A stretch of DNA of 59,015 bases from Saprolegnia diclina VS20. Its lineage: Eukaryota > Oomycota > Saprolegniomycetes > Saprolegniales > Saprolegniaceae. A program made the translations under genes and the position numbers. The notes below the pieces were generated by a model. The model was not told the origin of the DNA. It saw only the letters and a list, made by a program, of their open reading frames with translations, and did not search any database. Where the stretch lies: assembly GCF_000281045.1 (NCBI RefSeq), contig NW_008246069.1, positions 503,456 through 562,470 of the forward strand. Reading direction: 5' to 3'. Of the stretch, positions 45,698-56,500 are shown one piece after another. Within the stretch, counting starts at the first letter, position 1. Every line of letters begins with the position of its first letter.

Positions 45698-47612
45698 ATG
45701 AACGTGGCCGAGATCCACGCAGTGATGCTGGCAGCGAACGCGCCTCCGGCCAAGGACACGACGCTCAAAGGTACGAGCGCAGGCCCCCACGCAGCTCGTC
45801 TGACGCGGTCTGTGGCGCAGAGATCTTATGCGACTACGAGACGAAGCGCTACGACGAGCTGCAGTTTGGACTCATCCAAGGCCAGACGCAAATGAACGGC
45901 CGGACGCTGCAGTTTGCGCCATCGTACGAAGATGGATACACGCGCAGCACGCAAGAAGCCTCCCGTGGACGCATTCGCGCCGTCTTCCTCGTCGGTCTCT
46001 TGGTCTACGCCGGGCTCATGGGCCACAGCTGGTATCTGACACCGCCATCGACGCTGGTCCTCGCGCTCGATGTGGGCGTTGCGCTCCTAGCCTTCGCCAT
46101 CGGACTCGGTCTTACGTTTGCGCCATGCATCAACCTCGAGGGCGTCACATGCGGCGTCTTTTTCGTCGTTGCATCGGTGCTCATCGCCAAGAAGCCACTG
46201 CAACGGAGCCACGGCCCTGTCTTGCCTCTCATGCTGCTGCTCATCCCGATCTTTGGCCTCACACGCATGCGCTTCCTCACGAGCTGCGTCCTCGGCGTCG
46301 GTATCTTGTTGCTCTACATGGTCGTCCAGCTCTTTGCCAGCGTCTACGTCGATGGCGCCGACGCTGCCCGCGACGTCATGTACCAAGTCTTCAACTATGC
46401 GATCCGCGTCTTTGGCGGTATGGTGTCGCACTACCGCCAGGTATCTATCTATCCATCCATCTATCTATCCATCTATCTGTGGACGCTCCTGCATCGTGTG
46501 TCCCGTAGGAAGTGCTACGGCGGCGCAACTACGCACTCGAGCTGCCTTTTCAGGGGCTTCTCGACGGCGACGAGGCCATGCTTATCGTGTCCAGCGTCTC
46601 GACGTCGTCGCTCTGGCATCCGTGGAGCCTGAGCTTTGCGCACGCCGAGCTCGAAGCTGCGTTCTACCGGTTCTGGTACCTCCTCGACCCGTTCCCGTTC
46701 GAAAACGTGCACGACCCTGCGCTCCACCGCCGGGTGTTCGGCACCGTGCGCTACGCTCTTCTCAGCGTCCTCCTCGCGCAAGTGCTCTTAGCGATCCAAG
46801 ACGTCAAGCTCCTACCGTCATCCATCCAAGATCTGGCATGGTGTACGCGGTTTGGCGTCGTCGTGCCCGCCTATCTCTTGATGGCCAGCGTGCTCTACGG
46901 CCTCAGCCACTCATTTGCTGCCCGCGCGTTGCCGTCACAGACTGCGCTCTCCGAAGAAGCGTCTCGCCTCACGTACGCCGCGTACCTCAAGCAGTCGCTG
47001 CTCGACCACATCCTGCTCCATGCCCACGGCGGGTACGTCCGGTACGCGCAGTGGCTTGCAGGGCTTGTCGTGCTGCTGCACATTGCTGCCATGGCGACAC
47101 TCGTGCTCCTTGTCTACTCGAACCCAGCGTCGCAGCGCTGGACCGACTTGTACTTCATGGGGCTCCTCAACGCTCTCCTGTTCGTGCACCGGTCGGGCTT
47201 TCGCGTTAGGTTTGTCTATGCGTCGACGACGACAGCAATCGCGGGGGCGGTCTTCATTGGCGTCTCGGCGCTCTACTTGGAGCGAAACATATGGGTCCCA
47301 TACGCGTGCTACTGCGGCGCGATCCTCCTGCTCGGCAGCGTCACCTCGTACGAAGAAGAGTCGCTCCGCCGGTCGTTCTTTGTGCTGCGCTCGCTGCGCA
47401 CGAGCCAGTTTCGGCAATGGCGCGCGTCTGTCGTCAAGGTCCAGAGCTGGATGCGCCGCCGGTTGCGAAAGAAGCTGCAGAACCTCCGGCGACGCCACGC
47501 ACCAACAAGCGCTCCGAATCCGACGGCCGATGGCACGTCGGCGCGACTCGCAACCGCGACGCGCGTCGGCGTCTACGGCCAAGTCGTTCAAGTGCTGGCC
47601 GAAGTGCTCTAG
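45698..47612 (+). CDS. Polytopic membrane protein, adenylate-cyclase-like membrane halves
   Basis: Three exons: a 24-residue first exon (MNVAEIHAVMLAANAPPAKD), the main exon from EILCDYETKRYDELQFGLIQ, and the last from EVLRRRNYALELPFQGLLDG. Two hydrophobic clusters are visible, the first with about five spans (VFLVGLLVYAGLMGHSWYL; LLAFAIGLGLTFA; VLGVGILLLYMVVQLFASVY), the second about six (YALLSVLLAQVLLAI; AGLVVLLHIAAMATLVLLVY; AIAGAVFIGVSALYLE; CYCGAILLLGSV). It closes with a basic tail containing an IQ-like motif (VQSWMRRRLRKK) that could bind calmodulin. The layout recalls the two six-span cassettes of membrane adenylate cyclases, but no cyclase domain is present. Function unknown. Confidence 0.7.
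46441..46483. repeat. (ATCT/ATCC)n microsatellite in intron
   Basis: A run of ATCT and ATCC tetramers lies just after the donor GTATCT of the second intron of the membrane protein gene. Length polymorphism is expected. Confidence 0.85.
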
Positions 47613-47698
47613 TCAAGAACGGGCGGCGCCCACAAACTTGCGGAAAGACGTACTAGTATATTGTACTATCAAGTTATCAAGTGAAGAGCACGATGCGG

Positions 47699-49479
47699 CT
47701 ATTCCTGCTGGATGCACATGTGATTGCTGTTCCACGGCGGGCGCTTGGTCGTGTCGGGAATCTCGTCGCGCAGGAGCCGGACGTTCTGCGTCAAGTCCGG
47801 GGAGTTGCCGTCGCCGAGGTGGCAGATGCCAAACGCGTGGCAGTTGAGGAGGCGCGAGACGAGCACGGCGTTCTCCGAGCCGTTGAGCCCCGCGTCCTTG
47901 AGAAACATACTCGGCGGTGCCACGTGATACGCCGCGTCTTTCGACCAGCTACGAATACGACGAATAAGAACATATTTACTACATGTGCACCGTCGTACGT
48001 GGTGAGGCTCTTGCGGTACTTGGACACGATCGGCGTCGCCAAGCTCGTACTAAGCTTCTCCTTCATACAGAGCACGCGGCGGAGGCGCTCTTGAAGAATG
48101 CGTCTACGCCATGTTGGTCGTTTCGTGTGGACCCTAATCCTCGTCCTACTGCTGCATGTCGTGAAACGACATGGCGCCGACACCGTTCCGGGGCACATGC
48201 TTGAACATGGCCTCGATGTCTGCGCGAGTGTACCGAGGAATCATCTTGAGGTGCTTGTCGGCTTGGCGCAAGACCTCTTCTTCCTAATGCCACTTGAGAA
48301 CGGAAGCAAAACGCATGGCGTACTTCGTCCCGCGAGAGACCGACCATGCCGTACACGGACAGAATGTCTTCGCGCTCGATCGACTGCGACATGGTGTTGA
48401 GCTCGAGGTCCGTCACGACTAGGCGAAAATATCCGTTTCATATCAATCTTTCAAGCGCACCGTGCAGGCCTTTTTCGCCGCTGCGCAGGCGGGACTTGGC
48501 GTCGAGCGGACCGTACAGCGAAAACACAAAGAGACGCCCCGTCGAATTCGAGTGTTGTACTTGCGGCGGAAAGAGAAAGTCGAGCAGTGCATCGAGGCTC
48601 ACCTATCCGGATACTTCGCATCGAATCCAACCTATCCAAGGATATCGCGTTGTACGGTGGCGCCAGACACTGTCCACTCCTCGGTGATGGCGATCGAACT
48701 GTCCCGGCGCGCGACGGCGGTCGCTACAGAAGACGCAGACCCTGGTCGTGTCCTTCGGATAGATACAAGATAGATCTTTTGCTCGTGTGTACCCATGAGA
48801 AAGTCGCGCTCGTCGTCGACGTTGAAGGCATACTTGCTGCAGCGAACGCCGATGCATCGCTGGTCCAGACCAAACTGCGCGCGCAGCGTCGTCGCATGGG
48901 ACGGCCACTGCGTCACGTCCGAGGGTCCGACGAGGTCTTGGAGGTCCTTGAGGGCATTGGGCTTATGCAGAACGAGTACGACAAGCGGGCCGCTGCCATT
49001 CGATGTCGATACGAGCCGGTGGCCGGGGTTCGAAGCGCGTACCTTGAAAGCGCCGCAATGGCGTCTTTGGCGTCTTCAGCATCGGTGGCGCCGTCGCTGG
49101 CGGCACGCGGTGTCGTCTTGCCGCCCTGCACATTCAACCGCGGGGAGGTTGCTTCTCTCGGGCTTCGGGGCGACGCGGCTTTGGAGCGCGCCGAGCCCAA
49201 GTCGCTGACGCGCGGCGTCATGGAGCTGCGGGCCGTGCCCCGGTGCGTCGGCTACATCACCCGTCATCCTTGCCAAAAGTCACATGACGCTTGTACCTTG
49301 CGCTGGGCAGGGTCGTCGCGGCAGTTGAGCCGCTCGTAGTAGAGCGCCGCCTTGTCCAAAGTGAGCTGGAGCACGGTTTGTTCGAGGATCTTGAAGCCTG
49401 CCTCTTGCAGCCGCTTGCGGATCGCCTCGTCCTTGGCAATGGCCTCGCGCTGGATCACAAACACGCTCTTGTCGGCCAT
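47699..49479 (-). CDS. NDPK-like protein with EF-hand-like tail, catalytic His apparently replaced
   Basis: The first exon MADKSVFVIQREAIAKDEAI...GFKILEQTVLQLTLDKAALYY matches the first half of a nucleoside diphosphate kinase fold. A Ser/Pro-rich insert (TTPRVSDLGSARSKAASPRS) follows, then SSGPLVVLVLHKPNALKDLQ, DLVGPSDVTQW and SHATTLRAQFGLDQRCIGVR. At the place of the usual NAVHGSD active-site histidine the sequence reads IGVRCSK, so phosphotransfer seems unlikely. Later exons read SLDALLDFLFPPQ, then an EF-hand-like helical region (DILSVYGMVGLSRDEEEVLR; AMFKHVPRNGVGAMSFHDMQ), RILQERLRRVLCMKEKL and a C-terminus with CHAFGICHLGDGNSPDLTQN. About six introns, one (around 48615-48780) unresolved. 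NDPK-like proteins of this type are often flagellar (NME5/RSP23). Confidence 0.65.
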
Positions 49480-49546
49480 ACACGACGAATATGGAAATGC
49501 GTTTCAAGGCGATCTCGACAGCACGCAAGAGCAATATATATTTAGA

Positions 49547-49973
49547 TCACGACGCCATGGACCAACTCTGGCTCAACGTCGCCATGGCCCCTGTCCGGGG
49601 TCGATGATCGCCGGTCGGGCTCTTGTCGATGAATGTCCAGCCCAGGTCGTCGTCGGTCGCAGGTTTCTATCGATTGCACAATAAGCTATCATTTCTGCAT
49701 TGGCTAAGAACACAGTAGCACCTTGTTGGGCGAGATGGCGAAGGCGTGCGGTGCTCGCTTCTTGGCCGGCGACACGCGCTTCGTGGGCTCGCGCCACATG
49801 AGGCGTGGCACCAAGATGGTCTCGAGGTCCTCGTCACTGTCGACGCCGTCGCTCTCGTCGTCCGAGAAGTGCATGTGCTGCGTCGCCAGGGCGCGGAGCA
49901 GGTCCACGTCCAAGTCGCTCTTCCGGACGTCCATCGCATGCTGCTGCGGCAGCGACTTGGACAGGGCCTTCAT
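49547..49973 (-). CDS. Small acidic hypothetical protein
   Basis: Two exons: MKALSKSLPQQHAMDVRKSD, LDVDLLRALATQHMHFSDDE, SDGVDSDEDLETILVPRLMW and PAKKRAPHAFAISPNK, then an intron (GTGCTA...CGATAG) and KPATDDDLGWTFIDKSPTGD ending MATLSQSWSMAS, about 123 residues. The donor is GTGCTA and the frame is kept. No family recognised. The acidic centre followed by a basic stretch suggests a disordered regulator. CCAAT elements (ATTGG on the gene strand) lie at 50027 and 50070 upstream. Confidence 0.6.
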
Positions 49974-50522
49974 CGATGTTGCGCAAATGACCTTCTGCGA
50001 TGGTGGCGTTCTGGCTCAAAACCGGTCCAATCACATGCGTTTCTGTCGCGACATCATTGACTTTTCAGCCAATCCGGTGGCGCGATCTTCCGGCCATTAA
50101 AATACACCCAAATAGCATACTATTTGTATGCAACATTGAAGGCAACCAATAAAAAATATCGGCGCCCAAGTTGAAGTTTCCATTCGAAATGTAGAAGGCC
50201 GTGCGGCCAATGAGGTGCGACGGCGGACGCTTCTTCGTCCCTCATGGCTGCGAGCGGCAGGCAAACCCGACACGGTGCATGCATAGACCTGCCGTGCCTC
50301 CTTCGTAAGGGTTAAGATCGTAGAGGGTGCCCGGGCAAAGCTACTTGGGTTCCTCTTGGTGCAAATGGCGGTGTAAGGTAATACATACGGGTTTGCATGC
50401 GCATTCTCCGAGCTGGGAATCCCATTTGACGCGCGATCTGATAACACTTTCATGGCCCAAGAACTTATTGGTTTGTATACACAGGTTTCTTTGTTTCGGT
50501 TATTACATATCTACATACCTAT
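49974..50522. other. Intergenic, promoter of small acidic gene and 3' flank of kinase
   Basis: No coding pattern. Two CCAAT elements at 50027 and 50070 are the only notable signals. Confidence 0.4.
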
Positions 50523-52871
50523 TTATGCGAGGTTGAGTTCGGCCATGATCGCGTCGACGGTCTTGCCGCCTTCCATGGCCTTCTCGAGCTCGATGAGCTT
50601 GCCGACGCCGTCAATCATAGTCTGGACGAGCTCAACCTCGGACTTGCCGATGCGCGCCTTGTTGGAGACGTCCCACATGCCACCAACGGCCGCGCTGTGC
50701 TCGCCGGCCGACCCACGCGGCTGGAGACCCAGCGACGAGCAGATCGTTTCGAGCTTGTGGACGTCTTCGCCGAGCTTGAGGAGCTTGACAAACATACTCG
50801 CGCGGAGACCCGTGCCGAGGTTGGACGGGCACGTGCCGAGGAACCCGAGGTGTTCGTTGTGCATGAACTCGTACCCGTTCTTCTTGATCGACTCTTCGAC
50901 AGCCTTGACGCCCTTGACCCAGCGCGCAAAGACCGCCACAATATCGCCGCCGTCTTGCATCGAGATGACGCGCATGTGGTCTTCTTCGTTGACCCACACC
51001 AAGAAGCTCTTTTCCGTGTTGTGGAAGATACCGCGACCACTGGGCCAGTCGCGGGCAGCGCCGGCGCCCGTGAGGAGCGTGCCACCACCCGGCTTTTGAA
51101 AGAGGAAATGATCCTTCTGGAGCTGGTCTTCCTCCTCTTTCGTCATGTTGCCAAGGGGAAAGTACTTGCCCGTGAGCTCGGCCTCCATGGCCGTGAGCGC
51201 CGTCGAGATGAGGTGCTCGACCTGGAGCCGCTCCGAGCGCGTCGTACCGGGCGGGAGGCTGAGGTTCTTGATGTTGCGCCCAGCGCGAACGCGGGTCGAG
51301 CCAATGTAGTTGTTGTCGAGCTTGTCGGCGTTCACGAGCTTCGAGACGTCCATGTCGGTGATGTGCTTGGCGTCGGCCTTGAAGCCGTGCCAGCCTTCAA
51401 TGACCGGGTCCAAAAGGTCCTTGAAGAGCGTGTAGCACTCTTCGTCGCCGGCGACGACACCGACGCCCAAATGCGCATTGTCGAGGCCCGTCTGGATCGC
51501 GTCGTCGAGGCTGTATCCCTTCTTTGTGCGAAGGTCCTTGAGCTTGTCGTACAGCTCCTTGGTCAAATGCTTGGCCATGAGCGACTTGTGCTTGGGCGTA
51601 AAGTCCGGGTAGTTGACCTCGCTCGACGGCTTGACGTCGATGCTGGCCTTCTCGGCCGACGTCGTCGTCGGCGCCTCAATGACCGGGTTGGGCACGCGCT
51701 CGGTCGGCAAGAGACCGTCGATGGACTCGCCCGCCTCGAGCTTCTTCTCGAGATCGATGAGGAGACGAATGCCGTTGATCATCGTCTGGACGAGCTCGGC
51801 TTCCGAGTACCCAATGCGCTGCTTGTTCGAGACGTCATAGACGCCGCCGACGGACGCCGAGTGCTCGCCGTTCATGCCGCGCGGCTGGAGGTTCAAAAGC
51901 CCGCAGAGCTTCTCAAAGCGCTCGAGGTCTTCGCTCAGCTTGGGCAGCTTGATCATGACACTGGCGCGAAGACCCGTGCCGAGGTTCGAGGGGCACGTGC
52001 CAATGAAACCAAGGTGGTCGTCGTACATGAATTCACGTCCCTTTGCCTTGATGCTGTCTTCGACCGACTTGACCGCGCGGCAGAAGCGCTCAAAGACCGA
52101 CCCAATGTCACCGCCGTTCTGCATCGAGATGACGCGCATGTGGTCTTCTTCGTTGCACCAGACAAGGAACGTCTTCTCGTCGTTGTGGAAGATGCCACGT
52201 GCGCTGGGCCAATCGCGCGCGGCGCCGGCGGCCGCCAGAAGTGTCCCGCCGCCCGGCTTTTGAAAGAGAAAGTGGTCGTCGATGAGCTTTTGCTCGTCCG
52301 CGGGCGTCATGTCGGCGAGCTTGTAGAACTTGCCCTTGAGGTCACCGTCCATGGCCGTAAGCGCCGAGTCGAGGAGGTTCATGACGTCCTTGCGATGCGC
52401 GCGCGACGTGGCCGGCGGTAGCGGCATGCCGCGGATGTTGCGGCCCGCTCGGATCCGCGTCGAGATGATGTACTCGTCGGGCATCTTGGCGTCCGTCAAG
52501 TGCGTTGGGTCCAAGTCCCGCTTGTGCACCGCGTCGCTCTTGTAGCCGTGCCAGCCTTCAATGACCGGGTCGAAGATTTCCTTGAAGATGACATACGACT
52601 CTTCGTCGCCGGCCGTGATGCCGACGCCGAGGTGCGGGTTGTCGACGCCGGTCTGGATCGCGCGCTCGAGCGTGTAGCCCGTCGACGTCTTGAGGTCCTT
52701 GAGCTTGGTGTACAGCTCGCGCGAGAGGTGCTTGGCCATGAGCGACTTGTGCTTGGGCGTGAACTGCGGGTAGCCCGAGAGCATCCCGTCCATGGACTGC
52801 GCGGCCTCGATCTTCTGCGCCATCTTGCTCGGCGATGAGCTGCTGCCAGGGCGCGGGGCGTCGGACGACAT
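50523..52871 (-). CDS. Two-domain phosphagen (arginine/taurocyamine) kinase
   Basis: Intronless gene for a contiguous tandem phosphagen kinase that reversibly transfers phosphate between ATP and a guanidino compound. Both domains (about 370 residues each) carry the full set of motifs: FTPKHKSLMAKHL, the specificity-loop region HLGVGITAGDEE (domain 1) and HLGVGVVAGDEE (domain 2), STRIRAGRNI/STRVRAGRNI, HNDEKTFLVWCNEEDHMRVI/HNTEKSFLVWVNEEDHMRVI, and the catalytic-cysteine loop TCPSNLGTGLRAS in each. Both appear active. I recall that oomycete enzymes of this type include taurocyamine kinases, so the substrate is open. The start at 52871 (MSSDAPRPGSSS) follows the family. An in-frame upstream ATG at 52970 would add a basic, Arg-rich leader (MVKIKLRLPFRPKGRLQ) that could target mitochondria. 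Confidence 0.92.
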   Translation of the reverse strand: MSSDAPRPGSSSSPSKMAQKIEAAQSMDGMLSGYPQFTPKHKSLMAKHLSRELYTKLKDLKTSTGYTLERAIQTGVDNPHLGVGITAGDEESYVIFKEIFDPVIEGWHGYKSDAVHKRDLDPTHLTDAKMPDEYIISTRIRAGRNIRGMPLPPATSRAHRKDVMNLLDSALTAMDGDLKGKFYKLADMTPADEQKLIDDHFLFQKPGGGTLLAAAGAARDWPSARGIFHNDEKTFLVWCNEEDHMRVISMQNGGDIGSVFERFCRAVKSVEDSIKAKGREFMYDDHLGFIGTCPSNLGTGLRASVMIKLPKLSEDLERFEKLCGLLNLQPRGMNGEHSASVGGVYDVSNKQRIGYSEAELVQTMINGIRLLIDLEKKLEAGESIDGLLPTERVPNPVIEAPTTTSAEKASIDVKPSSEVNYPDFTPKHKSLMAKHLTKELYDKLKDLRTKKGYSLDDAIQTGLDNAHLGVGVVAGDEECYTLFKDLLDPVIEGWHGFKADAKHITDMDVSKLVNADKLDNNYIGSTRVRAGRNIKNLSLPPGTTRSERLQVEHLISTALTAMEAELTGKYFPLGNMTKEEEDQLQKDHFLFQKPGGGTLLTGAGAARDWPSGRGIFHNTEKSFLVWVNEEDHMRVISMQDGGDIVAVFARWVKGVKAVEESIKKNGYEFMHNEHLGFLGTCPSNLGTGLRASMFVKLLKLGEDVHKLETICSSLGLQPRGSAGEHSAAVGGMWDVSNKARIGKSEVELVQTMIDGVGKLIELEKAMEGGKTVDAIMAELNLA

Positions 52872-53100
52872 GAAGGCTTCGGGTCTCTGCTCCGGGGCGA
52901 GTTGGCTTCTGCCGACCGCTTGCAGCCGCCCTTTCGGACGAAACGGCAATCTTAATTTTATTTTGACCAATGGCGTGGCGGAATGGCCATTTTATTGCAA
53001 CCGACGCGATCTTTTCCCCACCAACTTGATATTTGTATGTAATTCTTTGATTTGCAATCCTCGAAAATAGAAATCTAATTTTAAACAAAAAAGAAACCCC

Positions 53101-53339
53101 TTATGAAACCTCGGCGAACCAGCCCTCGGCGAGCCCGCGCAAGTCCCTCGCTATAGACAAAGGGCTCTCCCTCCAATGGACGACCTCCCGTAGCTCAGTG
53201 CACCCTTGTGATGACGCGACCGTGTCCTCTTTTTATATAAAATAAATAAATTCCACATGAAAATAACGAGATTCGCCTCGAACCCCCTACCAGTCGCGCT
53301 CAGATTCGCCGCTTCCTTAAGGACGGTGGATTGAGACAT
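53101..53339 (-). CDS. Possible micro-protein gene
   Basis: From ATG at 53339 the minus strand reads MSQSTVLKEAANLSATGRGF and EANL, then an AT-rich intron-like stretch beginning GTTATTTTC, ending CTATAG at about 53152, and an exon ARDLRGLAEGWFAEVS with a TAA at 53101. The resulting peptide, about 42 residues, has helical, coherent composition at both ends. The intron would be unusually long here (about 115 nt) and the donor is not GTACG, so it remains speculative. Confidence 0.35.
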
Positions 53340-53567
53340 CTTGGCACACTATCGATAGGGTAGCATGGCAGCTTCGCACTCTATTCGCTTGGCGGCCGCA
53401 GCGTCATCATGGCGGTCGACGTCGTCGCACGGAAACGGCAATGTCAACAGTTGCGTGCTTTTAGATTCGGCACTCGATGGGTCCTATAATGTTTTCGTGC
53501 GTCTACATAGATAGACCAAGTAAACATAAAATATCACATTCTATTGCTCCTCGGTGGCTCCCCAGCG
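53340..53567. other. Intergenic before THO2, nothing seen
   Basis: Short divergent promoter region between the possible micro-gene and the THO2 gene. Confidence 0.4.
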
Positions 53568-56500
53568 ATGGACCTCGTCACGACGTGGACCGAGTCGGGC
53601 CAAAGGCTCGCGTAAGCCGCCGACAACCTCGCTTCCTTCCTCATCTTCATGGTAGACCTGGCGCCCTCGCCAAGGCCGCAGCCAAGGAAGACGACCTCGC
53701 GCCGATGCTCCAGGCGCTGCTCTGGGCGTGCGCGACGGACGCCGTGTCCTGCGCCGACTTTGTCGCTGCGCTCGACGAGTCCAAGCTCTTCACGGCCGAC
53801 TCGGCGCATGCAACGACACTTGCAGATGCGCTCTGGGTCGTCGGCTCGCAGGTCGAACAGCTACCGTGCGACGCCGGCGAGAGCCACTCGAAGGCGTGGA
53901 AGACGCTCTGCAAGGTGGTCAAAGACATATCCGACAAGAAGTTTGTGCCGGCCATGACGCTGCAAACGATCCTCGAGCTCGACGTGCTGCATGCAGTCGG
54001 CCTCGCAAACGAGCCGGCGGCCGTCGGCAAGAAGATCGTCCGCATCAACACGCGCAGCTTGTACACGCAGAGCAAGTTCAACCTCCTCCGCGAAGAGAGC
54101 GAAGGCTTTGCGAAGGTGCTCTCGCTCTTGCACTCGGGCGTGACGCGCGATACGGTCGAAGCTGTCCAGCGCGACTTGCTTGCGCTCATCGGTACACTGC
54201 GCCTACCACCCTTCGTCCCCCTCATGTATCGCTGCAGGCTTCTTCGACTTGGACCCGAACCGCGTACTGGACTTGCTCTTGGACGTGTACGAGACGCAGT
54301 ACATGAACGACTGCTTCGCCGACCTCGTTGCGCCCTTCAAGCGCGAGTACGTCGTGCACCTCCTTGGCTTCAAGCTCCAGTTTTACCAACGCCCCGAGAC
54401 GATCGCGGCCAAGCTCGTGGCGCCGCGGTCGCTCTACCGCATCGCCGCCGTGCTACTGCACAAGGGCCTCTACACGCTACTTGAGCTCTACCCGCACGTG
54501 AGCCCGACCAAGGCCGGCGTCTTGGCGAACGAATTGCAGCGCGTCGAGGGGCTCAAGACGGCTGCACGCGGCTACGGCAAGGTCAACCTGAACGCCAAGA
54601 AGGACGACGACGCGCCTGCCGAGACGAATCTCTCGGAGGCCGACGCCAACCAAATGTACGGCATCCTTGTCGGGCTTCTTGAGATCGGCGCGTATGAGCT
54701 CGCGCTCGAGCGCATCCAGGCCTTTGTCGCGCACGACTGCAACCCGCTGGCGTATGCGCCGCTCGCGCGCCAGCTGTGCGTCACGATCAGCGACTTGCTC
54801 GCTTCGCTCTACGCGCCCTTGTCGCTGGCATCCATGCGCCTTGTCGCCACGACCGCCGGTACGAGCCGCATTTGGTGTCTCTTTTCTCAACCACCGACCT
54901 CTCGTAGCTCCGTCGTCGTCACCGCCGACGCGCCACGTTGTCGCGCCAATCACAACGCTGCGCGAGATGGTCGACATTGTGTTCCCGATGCTCCACTTGC
55001 TTGGCCCGTTCTTACACCACGACCAGAGTCTCTGGACCAAGCTCCAGCGCATCCTGCTGCACGCGCTGCCCTCGAATGCGTGGCTCGTCGAGCCGCTCGA
55101 GGCGCTGTTCACGCACACGCTCTTCCCGACGCTGTCGCTCCACGGGTGCTGCCCGAACCTCGTGTACCAGATGTGGGACCTCCTCAAGACGTTTTCGTGC
55201 GAGAAGCGGTATGCGCTGTACCAGACCTGGCAAGACAAGTACGCCAACGTCCCAGAGATGATGCTCGCCCACGCGCGCACGGTCGACACGACGCGCAAGG
55301 TCATGCGCCGCCTCACGGCCGACAAGACCAAGCCGACCGGCCGCGTCCTCACGCACGTGGCGCACGCCAACCCGCTCGTGGCCTTCCGCACGATTCTCCA
55401 GCAGCTCCAAGCGTACGAGAACCTCATCCAGCCGGTCGTCGAGTCGCTCAAGTACATTTCGCCGCTGGGCATGGACGTGCTCTCGTTTGTGCTAATCACG
55501 GAGCTCGGTCGACCGCGCCCGTCGCTCAAGCTCGACGGCACCAACGTGTCGCTTTGGCTTTCATCGCTCGCGAGCTTCTCGGGCAGCTTTTACCGCAAGT
55601 ACCCGATGGTCGAGCTCAGCGCGCTTCTCTCGTACCTCTTCCAGCGCCTCAGCAAGTGGGAGAGCGTCGAGCTCATCGTGCTCAGTGAGCTCTTGACCAA
55701 GATGGGTAGCTCTACCTCGACATGGAATACAGGCACTCATGTGGCACCTAGGGTCGTGCTTGGCGCTAGAAGATCTGTCGCAGACGCAGCTCGAGGCGCT
55801 TGCCGGCGGCCCGACACTCGGGTACGAGGCGCCAGATCCCAAAGTCATGAACAAGCGCGCGATTCCTCGGCTTCGCGACACGCTTGTCAAGCTAAACCTC
55901 GCGTGGCCGCTCTGCATCGTCATGGGCCAGATGCGCAGCCGCATCGAGCACGACGAGACGACGAAGGAAGAGCACCTCAAGCTCCTCGGCGGCACGTACG
56001 ACATGTGCATGCGCACGTTGAGCCAGCTGCTGGCGTTTCTGCACGCGGCGGCGGACCCGAGCTCGTATGTCGGCGCGCTGCCGCCGCTGCGGGACCTCGT
56101 GCACAAGTACCACCTACCGGACGACGTTGCAATGTTGTTGCTGCGCCCGGCGATGCGGTCCGACGACCCGCTCCTCCGTTCCGGTACATTCTTGATGGCA
56201 TATATTGAAAGATTGATACATTTACTATATGTAGTGACGCGCAGTGTCCATAGCAGCGCGTCGACGGCATCGGCGAGTGACGCGCCCGGGCCAGCGTTCA
56301 TGTACAGCGAGACGTTTCTGGGCGAACTCGAGGCCACTTTTGTGACATCAGCGCACGACCCGTTCGAAGGGCTCACGAAAGAGCTCTTTGCGACCTTTTG
56401 GGGTCTCACGCTCTACGATATTTACGTGCCCCACGGCCAGTACGAGGCGGAAATCACCAAGATCCGGCACGAGCTCTCGCTGCTAGCGAATATGACGGTA

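Noticed and set aside
50697-52421. Plus-strand frame of 574 codons across the phosphagen kinase
   Set aside because: Antisense shadow caused by strong third-position G/C bias; no independent protein features.
53265-53300. Minus-strand GGTTCGAGGC resembling a tRNA B box
   Set aside because: The arms around the loop do not pair, no A box or cloverleaf is found, and the stretch fits better as coding for a short peptide.
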